Assembly: GCF_000160535.1 (NCBI RefSeq)
Contig: NZ_GG704781.1
Location: 517,330 to 581,329 of the forward strand
Source of the DNA: Hallella bergensis DSM 17361
Lineage (GTDB): Bacteria; Bacteroidota; Bacteroidia; Bacteroidales; Bacteroidaceae
Length of the DNA stretch: 64,000 bases
Direction of reading: 5' to 3'
The notes under the pieces were generated by a model. It was not told where the DNA came from. It made no database searches and saw nothing but the letters and a program-made list of their open reading frames with translations. Shown piece after piece: positions 54,681 to 60,851 of this stretch (positions within the stretch are counted from its first letter, which is position 1; each line of letters starts with the position of its first letter). The position numbers and the translations under genes were made by a program.

Positions 54681-55143
54681 TAAAAGGCGATTTTCCTTGC
54701 GGAATCGCCTCACATATATGGAGTAGTCTACTCTCTTTAAAATAGAAATCCCATCACAGGATTGCCTCTCCACCATCGACATGTGGCAGCCCTTTGCTGC
54801 TCACATGATTTGCTCTCTGACATCATCAATCTTTCTACCTCTCCTTCCATTCCTGTTATCCTGACTCGTCAAAGCTACTGCTTGCGACAGGCGCATCCAT
54901 CACGGTTGCTCAGCTACCTTTTGTTGGTTACTTCTCTGGCCTATCTTCTTGTTTCCTGAATTTACATCTTTTCTATTGCCATTCTGTACCTATCGAACTA
55001 TTCTATTTGTTGGCATGCATTTTCTGTGCTGACTCATGATCTCTGCTATAGCAAATCCTCCTATAATGTCTCTCTAATTTTCATGTCATTTGACTAATCG
55101 TAGGACACATTCTCATGTATCGGACTGTCTTCTGTTCTGAAGA
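54681..55143 (-). ncRNA. Candidate structured noncoding RNA of about 460 nt
   Basis: This fills a 672-nt gene-free gap. It has an exact promoter (55149-55179), a 6-bp hairpin right at the predicted 5' end (55127-55144, GTCTTC/GAAGAC), an 11-bp internal hairpin (54780-54807, arms CATGTG and GCAGC with one bulge), a 5-bp hairpin (54747-54763), a small palindromic hairpin (54721-54733) and an intrinsic terminator (54685-54710). The RNA strand is purine rich. No frame of length or quality is open. I compared it by eye with RNase P, tmRNA, 6S and SRP RNA hallmarks and found none. Confidence 0.6.
54685..54710 (-). terminator. Intrinsic terminator of the candidate 460-nt RNA
   Basis: Minus-strand arms AGGCGATT and AATCGCCT (8 bp, perfect) with a 10-nt loop, followed by a short U-run (TTTTAT). 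Confidence 0.7.
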
Positions 55144-55148
55144 CGATG

Positions 55149-55179
55149 CAAAGATAGAGTGAATTATCAAACTCAACAA
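55149..55179 (-). promoter_or_regulatory. Promoter of the candidate 460-nt RNA
   Basis: On the minus strand TTG (55179-55177), a 20-nt spacer and TATCTTTG (55156-55149): a full Bacteroidota promoter. Confidence 0.7.
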
Positions 55180-55213
55180 CCATTCGATTGTTTTTTCATA
55201 CAAAAAGATATAA

Positions 55214-55233
55214 TTCTTGACCTGTGTCAAGAA
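55214..55233 (-). terminator. Terminator of the glyS/FKBP unit
   Basis: Perfect 8-bp arms TTCTTGAC/GTCAAGAA with a 4-nt loop, 57 nt after the FKBP stop. On the minus strand a U-rich stretch (TTATATCTTTTT) follows. Confidence 0.65.
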
Positions 55234-55289
55234 AGTGTGCGCGTACACAGAAAGTGATTCGGGAGAGATTCCCGACAATCTCTTCTCGC

Positions 55290-55961
55290 CTACTCGACCT
55301 GCCAGCTATAGTTCCCCTTGGCTTTGAAATCGGGAACCGATTGTCCTGCAGAATAGTAAGAAACGAGTTTGATGGTAAATACAAGCACGGAGTATGCCGG
55401 TATTGAGGAATTGGCTTTCGTTCCATAACCCAATGTCCAAGGCACATACACCTCCCACTCATCACCAATGTGCATGTGCTGCAGAGCCGTGGCAAAGCCG
55501 TCGGTAAGTTTACTAACATGGAACTGTGCTGGGGCGGCAGTCTCATAAGTCGCTGTACTGCTACCCATTGAGGAGTCGAACTCATAGCCATTGGGGTACG
55601 AGGCTGAAGCGGTCAGTCTGCCCCTGTAATGTACTCGCACAGAATCAGTATACAGGGGGCACCCCACTCCAGAGCCCTCATTCAGCACGTGCACCACAAT
55701 ATATGAGGTATTATCGGCATGAACTGAATCCTCGTAGCTCCAGTTTTTATAAATTTTCCAGTTAGTATCCCCTCTGGCCACACTTTCCTTAGCCTGGGCA
55801 TAGATACTGTTCCAACGTTTGATATTGGTGTTTTGCCAATCTTCAAACTCCTCAACATCGTCTGACGACTCTGAACAGGAACTGAAAAGTAAAAAGGTAA
55901 AAAGGCAAAAAGGTAAAAAAACTACCATACCCTTTAATATATTGATAGACGACTTCTTCAT
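55290..55961 (-). CDS. FKBP-type peptidyl-prolyl isomerase lipoprotein
   Basis: A 223-residue exported lipoprotein if started at ATG 55961; an ATG six codons upstream (55979) is also possible. The signal ends in LLFSSC. The C-terminal half (about residues 95-205) is an FKBP domain, with DSVRVHYRGRL and GFATALQHMHIGDEWEVYVP, followed by SIPAYSVLVFTIKLVS. It should assist folding of envelope proteins by isomerising proline bonds. It follows glyS by about 65 nt and ends at the hairpin at 55214-55233. Confidence 0.9.
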   Translation of the reverse strand: MKKSSINILKGMVVFLPFCLFTFLLFSSCSESSDDVEEFEDWQNTNIKRWNSIYAQAKESVARGDTNWKIYKNWSYEDSVHADNTSYIVVHVLNEGSGVGCPLYTDSVRVHYRGRLTASASYPNGYEFDSSMGSSTATYETAAPAQFHVSKLTDGFATALQHMHIGDEWEVYVPWTLGYGTKANSSIPAYSVLVFTIKLVSYYSAGQSVPDFKAKGNYSWQVE

Positions 55962-56025
55962 ACTACAGATGTAATTCATAAAATTTACTGCATTTTTGCT
56001 TGTTTATCTTTCTACTTCTAAAGTC

Positions 56026-57594
56026 TTATTGATCCCAACCTTCAATTTGTTTGCCAAGTTTCTTCAGCAGCGAGGTAATGCTCACACGGTCCTCGATGAT
56101 GGATCGCAGTTCACTGATATCAACGCGCTCTTGCTCCATGCTATCACGAAAACGCACAGTTACCTTGTGATCATTGGGCGTATCGTGGTCAACTGTCACG
56201 CAGAATGGCGTTCCTACTGCGTCCTGACGGCGATAGCGTTTGCCAATAGAATCTTTGGGGTCACCATAGTGGGTATTGAAGTGGAACTTCAAATCGTCCA
56301 CAATCTTGTGTGCTATTTCAGGCAGTCCATCCTTCTTGTCAAGCGGGAACACTGCACATTTCACGGGTGCCAACGCCTCTGGCAGACGTAACACTACGCG
56401 AGTATCGCCATTCTCTAACTGTTCCTCGGTGTAGGCGTGGCACATCACACTGAGAAACATACGGTCCACGCCGATAGAGGTTTCCACCACGTAGGGCACG
56501 TAGCTCTGTTCGGTATCCGAATCAAAATACTTGATACCGCGGCCACTAAACTTTTCGTGCTGTGAGAGGTCGTAATCAGTGCGGCTGTGGATGCCTTCTA
56601 CTTCTTTAAAACCAAACGGCATCTTGAATTCAATATCAGTGGCTGCATTAGCATAGTGAGCCAACTTGTCGTGGTCGTGGTAACGATAGTTCTCATGCCC
56701 CATACCAAGTCCCTCATGCCAAGCCAGACGAGCCTTCTTCCAGTATTCAAACCATTTCATCTCACTGCCGGGCTGGCAGAAGAACTGCATCTCCATCTGC
56801 TCAAATTCGCGCATGCGGAACACAAACTGGCGTGCAACAATCTCATTACGGAAAGCCTTACCAATCTGAGCAATACCGAATGGCAGTTTCATACGGCCAG
56901 TCTTCTGCACGTTCAGGTAGTTCACAAAGATGCCCTGAGCTGTTTCCGGACGCAGGTATATTTTGTTGGTTGCATCTGAAAGCGACCCCATCTCTGTGGA
57001 AAACATCAGGTTAAACTGACGCACATCGGTCCAGTTCTTTGTGCCGCTGATGGGATCAACAATACCCTCATCAATGATGATTTGTTTCAGGGCTTCGAGG
57101 TCTGGCCCCTGCATGGCCTCAGCATAGCGGGCATGCAATGCCTCCCGCTTCTTCTGATTGTCAAGCACACGGGGATTGGTCTCGCGGAACTTGGCCTCAT
57201 CAAAACTCTCGCCAAATCGCTTAGCTGCCTTCTTGATTTCCTTTTCTATCTTCTCATCGTACTTGGCCATCTGGTCTTCGATCAGTACGTCGGCACGATA
57301 ACGTTTCTTGGAGTCTCGATTATCAATCAATGGGTCATTGAATGCATCAACGTGGCCACTGGCCTTCCACACCGTGGGGTGCATGAAGATACTGGCATCG
57401 ATGCCCACAATATTCTCATGGAGCAGCACCATGGACTGCCACCAGTATTGTTTGATATTATTCTTAAGCTCCACTCCGTTCTGACCGTAGTCATAAACAG
57501 CTGCGAGTCCATCGTAAATATCTGAACTTGGGAAGACAAAGCCGTATTCCTTGCAATGGCTCACTATCTTCTTGAAAACATCATCTTGTGCCAT
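56026..57594 (-). CDS. glyS: Glycyl-tRNA synthetase, dimeric type
   Basis: A 522-residue class II enzyme that charges tRNA-Gly, of the alpha2 type found in Bacteroidota, archaea and eukaryotes rather than the alpha2beta2 bacterial form. Class II motifs are visible around FRNEIVARQFVFRMREFEQMEMQ (motif 2) and IGVDRMFLSVM (motif 3), with YLRPETAQGIFVNY between. The C-terminal anticodon-binding domain begins near VKCAVFPLDKKDG. The gene has a strong promoter at 57625-57656 and is co-transcribed with the FKBP gene. Confidence 0.96.
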   Translation of the reverse strand: MAQDDVFKKIVSHCKEYGFVFPSSDIYDGLAAVYDYGQNGVELKNNIKQYWWQSMVLLHENIVGIDASIFMHPTVWKASGHVDAFNDPLIDNRDSKKRYRADVLIEDQMAKYDEKIEKEIKKAAKRFGESFDEAKFRETNPRVLDNQKKREALHARYAEAMQGPDLEALKQIIIDEGIVDPISGTKNWTDVRQFNLMFSTEMGSLSDATNKIYLRPETAQGIFVNYLNVQKTGRMKLPFGIAQIGKAFRNEIVARQFVFRMREFEQMEMQFFCQPGSEMKWFEYWKKARLAWHEGLGMGHENYRYHDHDKLAHYANAATDIEFKMPFGFKEVEGIHSRTDYDLSQHEKFSGRGIKYFDSDTEQSYVPYVVETSIGVDRMFLSVMCHAYTEEQLENGDTRVVLRLPEALAPVKCAVFPLDKKDGLPEIAHKIVDDLKFHFNTHYGDPKDSIGKRYRRQDAVGTPFCVTVDHDTPNDHKVTVRFRDSMEQERVDISELRSIIEDRVSITSLLKKLGKQIEGWDQ

Positions 57595-57624
57595 ATTTCA
57601 TATTTTTATTGAATATACTTTGTG

Positions 57625-57656
57625 CAAAGTTACTGCTTTTTCCGTGATTAAAGCAA
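57625..57656 (-). promoter_or_regulatory. Promoter of glyS
   Basis: On the minus strand TTG (57656-57654), a 21-nt spacer and TAACTTTG (57632-57625), 30 nt before the ATG. Confidence 0.65.
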
Positions 57657-57844
57657 CGAAAAGGCATTAAATTAACAAGATGGGAACCTAATTCATGGTG
57701 TTGCAGGTCATTTGATATCTTTTATAAAAACAAGAAACATGGATGCAGCAATACTCGAAACAGTCAAAAACAGGCATTGAATAGGCACCAACCAAACCAA
57801 GGTGAGCAACCTTTTAATGCCTTTATATATTTTCTCAACGAGAT

Positions 57845-57954
57845 GAGGATAGTTAGGCAGCGTCTGGCGGTCGAAAGACGATCGTATTGCGGTTGACAGA
57901 CGATCGTTTCGCGTCCGATAGACAATCGTCTCGCATTCGACAGACGACCACATG
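57845..57954. repeat. 22-bp tandem repeat array D
   Basis: Four clear units of exactly 22 nt at 57867-57888, 57889-57910, 57911-57932 and 57933-57954, plus one diverged unit at 57845-57866. The first two share GCGGTYGAMAGACGATCGT. The consensus nearly equals that of array C (35980-36109). It lies between the divergent glyS and tRNA-Ser genes. The repeats lie in an open frame on the minus strand (to 57708), which I regard as accidental. Confidence 0.78.
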
Positions 57955-58057
57955 AGGCCCAGAATAGAGTTGTACATCGCTAATCTGCTATCTGGAAAAA
58001 ATCATTAAAGAAACATAAAATTAAACACCAAATTTCTTTTATTTGCACGAAATGTAA
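57955..58057. other. Remainder of the glyS / tRNA-Ser gap, nothing recognised
   Basis: Besides the glyS promoter, array D and the tRNA promoter, this gap shows only A/T-rich sequence. On the other side of the array (57770-57825) there is an AGGCATT/AATGCCT inverted repeat of unknown role. Confidence 0.35.
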
Positions 58058-58065
58058 TACTTTTG
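58058..58065 (+). promoter_or_regulatory. Promoter -7 element for tRNA-Ser
   Basis: TACTTTTG, 40 nt before the tRNA. No ideal -33 TTG. Confidence 0.45.
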
Positions 58066-58105
58066 CAGCTGTAAATAAAATTTTACAAGGTCAAGCCACA
58101 ATCAA

Positions 58106-58193
58106 GGAGAGATGCTCGAGTGGTTGAAGAGGCCCGCCTGGAAAGCGCGTAAACGCCAAAAGCGTTTCGGGGGTTCGAATCCCCCTCTCTCCG
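58106..58193 (+). tRNA. tRNA-Ser (anticodon GGA)
   Basis: An 88-nt class II tRNA. The acceptor stem GGAGAGA (58106-58112) pairs with TCTCTCC (58186-58192), with G193 as discriminator. The anticodon loop CTGGAAA gives GGA, reading UCC/UCU. A long variable arm (CGTAAACGCC..GGCGTTT type) is present, and the T arm is GGGGG-TTCGAAT-CCCCC. The 3' CCA is not encoded. It lies 45 nt upstream of the ExbB-like gene and may share its transcript. Confidence 0.96.
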
Positions 58194-58238
58194 CAGAATG
58201 TTTGACCATTTTTATTTTTGAATTAATTCCCCATAGAG

Positions 58239-59111
58239 ATGAAAAACTTGGTCAAACGTCTCATATTACCCTTCATTTTAGTCTTATGCTGTTGTTTCCT
58301 GCATGCACAAAGCACGCCCAATGTGCAAGGCAAAAAAGTGGATAAAAACACAGAAGTACACGCTGATTCAGCCGACTTGCAGGAGAGGGCTGACAGTGCG
58401 GCATCGGACGACTTTCTTGACGAAGTATTAACCGAGACAGACAGTGCCCAGATGACACCGATAGAAAGTGTCAGTTTTCACAAAGCCTTGAAGACCAAAT
58501 TTATCGAGGGTAATGCCGGCTTCATGTCATTGGTAGCCCTTGCGCTGGTTCTTGGTTTGGCTTTCTGTATTGAACGCATGATCTATTTGAGTTTGTCGGA
58601 AATCAACGCTAAAAAATTTATGAATGATCTCGACAAGAAGTTGGCATCCGGCGATATTGACGGTGCCAAATCACAATGTCGTGAGACTCGCGGACCAGTG
58701 GCTTCAATCTGCTATCAGGGATTGGAACGCATAAACGAAACCATTGACAATATTGAGCGGTCTGTTGTAAGCTACGGTTCGGTCCAAAGTGCTAACCTCG
58801 AAAAAGGATGCTCCTGGATTACCCTTTTTATTGTAATGGCACCATCTTTAGGTTTTTTGGGAACGGTTATTGGTATGGTGATGGCCTTCGACCAGATACA
58901 AACCGCAGGCGATATTAGCCCAACGATCGTTGCATCTGGAATGAAAGTGGCTTTAATTACCACGATTTTTGGTATTATCGTGGCATTAATCTTGCAAATT
59001 TTTTACAATTACATTCTCTCTAAAATCGAACATTTAACCTCACAGATGGAAGAGTCGGCCATTAGTCTGCTCGACAGTGTGATGAGGTATAAGCTGAAAA
59101 ACTCTAAATAA
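58239..59111 (+). CDS. MotA/TolQ/ExbB proton-channel family protein
   Basis: A 290-residue inner-membrane protein with an N-terminal signal or extra helix (MKNLVKRLILPFILVLCCC), an acidic linker and the three ExbB helices (about residues 85-108, 190-212 and 232-258). The segment APSLGFLGTVIGMVMAF with its conserved Gly-Thr-Val is the hallmark of the channel. With ExbD subunits it uses proton flow to energise outer-membrane transport. It is first in a run of four genes; TonB is not in the window. Confidence 0.92.
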   Translation: MKNLVKRLILPFILVLCCCFLHAQSTPNVQGKKVDKNTEVHADSADLQERADSAASDDFLDEVLTETDSAQMTPIESVSFHKALKTKFIEGNAGFMSLVALALVLGLAFCIERMIYLSLSEINAKKFMNDLDKKLASGDIDGAKSQCRETRGPVASICYQGLERINETIDNIERSVVSYGSVQSANLEKGCSWITLFIVMAPSLGFLGTVIGMVMAFDQIQTAGDISPTIVASGMKVALITTIFGIIVALILQIFYNYILSKIEHLTSQMEESAISLLDSVMRYKLKNSK

Positions 59112-59116
59112 CAGCT

Positions 59117-59614
59117 ATGAACAACATGAAGAAATGGTCTGCCGAGAAGATGTCGATGCGTGTGTTCTACGTGTTGACAGCGTTGTGTATAGCCGTTTTT
59201 GCGTTGTTTTGGCTTGCTGGTTACGAACGTCCTTTTACTGATAATCCTAACTTCAACGCCCCGCTTTTTACGGATGCCGTTATCGTGTTAGGCTATTTGA
59301 TCACTGCGACAGGCGTTGGCATATCCCTGTGGGCTGTTGTACGGGCTTTGAAAATCAGGGGACGAGGTGAGAGCTACGATAACAATATTGCTGTAAAGAA
59401 GATCAGTTACAGTATTACAATTGGGGTATTGGGGCTACTCTTGTTGACATTTATTGCTGGTTCGTCTGCTGAAATGACTATTAACGGCATACCATTTACC
59501 AACCAATTCTGGTTGAAAATGTCGGACATGTTCATCTACACATCGCTTATCCTGATGGGGGTTGCCATAGGAACGGTGATCTATGGCGCATCAAAATATA
59601 CTCGTAGGAAATGA
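59117..59614 (+). CDS. Small membrane protein within the ExbB/ExbD cluster
   Basis: A 165-residue protein with four predicted helices (about 15-35, 50-70, 95-115 and 140-160) and a soluble loop FTDNPNFNAPLFTDAV. It sits 5 nt after the ExbB gene and overlaps the first ExbD gene by 4 nt, an arrangement I associate with Bacteroidota Exb clusters. The function is unknown; an accessory role in the proton-driven complex is inferred from position. ATG 59126 (third codon later) is an alternative start. Confidence 0.8.
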   Translation: MNNMKKWSAEKMSMRVFYVLTALCIAVFALFWLAGYERPFTDNPNFNAPLFTDAVIVLGYLITATGVGISLWAVVRALKIRGRGESYDNNIAVKKISYSITIGVLGLLLLTFIAGSSAEMTINGIPFTNQFWLKMSDMFIYTSLILMGVAIGTVIYGASKYTRRK

Positions 59615-60162
59615 GATTCTACCATCGACGACATCGAGTACCCGAACTTAATACCACATCGACGGCAGACATATCCTTTATGCTGTTGATCTTTTTCCTT
59701 GTCACAACCAATATGGATGTGGACAAAGGATTGATGCGCCAGCTCCCTCCTGCCGAAGTGCAGGAGCAGGAAGAGTCGTTCGTAGCCAAAGGAACCATGA
59801 TGACATTACGGCTAACAGCCGATAACAAGCTGTTAGCCGATGGTAAACCTATAGCGATGAAGCAGCTGCGCCGGCATACGGAAGCGTTTGTAAGAAAAAT
59901 CGGAAAAAAGCACCTTATTAAAATAGATGCGGCACCAGAGGCGAAATACGACATCTATTTTCAAATGCAAAATGAGTTAGTCTCAGCTTATCGTAATCTT
60001 AGGAATGAAACTTCACGGCGCCTTTTTCATCAAGATTATGCTTCACTTTCCCAAGAGCAGCGCGACAGGGTGAAGTTGGAATGTCCCCAGCGCATTGCAG
60101 AGCAATATAATGGAATACCGACAGAAGGAAATCAGGTTTCGGCGGAAGGAGGCAAGGAATGA
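59611..60162 (+). CDS. ExbD/TolR-family protein, first copy
   Basis: A 183-residue protein with one N-terminal membrane helix (TADISFMLLIFFLVTTNM), in which the Asp is the conserved proton-carrying residue. The periplasmic domain contains LRLTADNKLLADGKPIAMKQLR and IKIDAAPEAKYDIYFQMQNEL. It overlaps both neighbouring genes by 4 nt. Together with the next gene it provides two different ExbD subunits for one ExbB, common in Bacteroidota. Confidence 0.93.
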   Translation: MRFYHRRHRVPELNTTSTADISFMLLIFFLVTTNMDVDKGLMRQLPPAEVQEQEESFVAKGTMMTLRLTADNKLLADGKPIAMKQLRRHTEAFVRKIGKKHLIKIDAAPEAKYDIYFQMQNELVSAYRNLRNETSRRLFHQDYASLSQEQRDRVKLECPQRIAEQYNGIPTEGNQVSAEGGKE

Positions 60163-60638
60163 GTATGTTTTCTCACCGTCGGCATCAGGTTCCCGGACTC
60201 AACACGGCCTCATTGCCCGACTTGATATTTACGGTTCTCTTTTTTTTCATGATCGTTACACACATGCAAAAGAATGTCGTGAAGGTAAAATTCCATGTAC
60301 CACAAGGTACAGAGCTGACACGACTCACCAAGAAAACAGCCGTCACCTATATATATATAGGACATCCCTCTACCAAGGTGCAAACCTCGGGCAAATACAA
60401 TACTCGTGTGCAGATTAATGACAAATTTGTTTCTATTGATAAGATTGCCGATTACGTGTCGGCAGAGCAAGCACGTATGTCTCCTGAAGACCGTCGACAT
60501 ATGACTGTATCGATCAAGGCAGACAAGGACACCCCTATGGGAATTATTACCGAAGTGAAACAAGCCCTGCGACTGGCTAACGCCACACGAATTACATATT
60601 CAGCAGAAGAACGTAAAAAGCAAAGTCGCCGACCATAA
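60159..60638 (+). CDS. ExbD/TolR-family protein, second copy
   Basis: A 159-residue paralogue of the preceding gene. The transmembrane segment TASLPDLIFTVLFFFMIVTH keeps the essential Asp; the periplasmic domain has VQINDKFVSIDKIADYVSAE and VSIKADKDTPMGIITEVKQAL. It is the last gene of the cluster; the region downstream (to 60851) is A/T rich and holds the promoter of the topoisomerase gene. Confidence 0.93.
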   Translation: MSMFSHRRHQVPGLNTASLPDLIFTVLFFFMIVTHMQKNVVKVKFHVPQGTELTRLTKKTAVTYIYIGHPSTKVQTSGKYNTRVQINDKFVSIDKIADYVSAEQARMSPEDRRHMTVSIKADKDTPMGIITEVKQALRLANATRITYSAEERKKQSRRP

Positions 60639-60814
60639 GGCTTGACTTTCGTATCCAAGTGCTGGAATAATAGGGCTATATGATGGTGCCAAATCTATTT
60701 TTTAAAATTATAATCAGAAAACAAGGCACCCAACCGTCAACAAAGTATACGAAATATAAAATGTCGATAAAGTTAATCTGACATTTGACTTTCTTGCTTT
60801 TCCATTTTTTTTAG

Positions 60815-60822
60815 TATCTTTG
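60815..60822 (+). promoter_or_regulatory. Promoter -7 element for the topoisomerase gene
   Basis: TATCTTTG, 29 nt before the ATG. A TTG lies 18 nt upstream, one nt short of the usual spacing. Confidence 0.55.
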
Positions 60823-60851
60823 AAGTCTAAAACAGTATAGTCAAATTACCT

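Noticed and set aside
54762..54959. 65-codon plus-strand frame in the MATE/FKBP gap
   Set aside because: Composition is Ser/Leu/His-rich without domain or signal logic, no promoter precedes it, and the strand with promoter and terminator is the opposite one.
54681..55143. RNase P RNA, tmRNA, 6S or SRP RNA
   Set aside because: I looked for the GAGGAAAGTCC and ACAGAAA blocks of RNase P, the tRNA-like end of tmRNA, the long single hairpin of 6S and the GGAAG core of SRP RNA and found none on either strand.
55081..55278. 65-codon minus-strand frame at the 5' end of the candidate RNA
   Set aside because: It runs through the terminator of the FKBP unit and the RNA promoter, so no single transcript would carry it.
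57708..57977. 89-codon frame on the minus strand in the glyS/tRNA-Ser gap
   Set aside because: Its N-terminal half is translated from repeat array D, which keeps the frame open by chance. The C-terminal half is hydrophobic and could be a gene remnant, but no independent start or promoter supports it.
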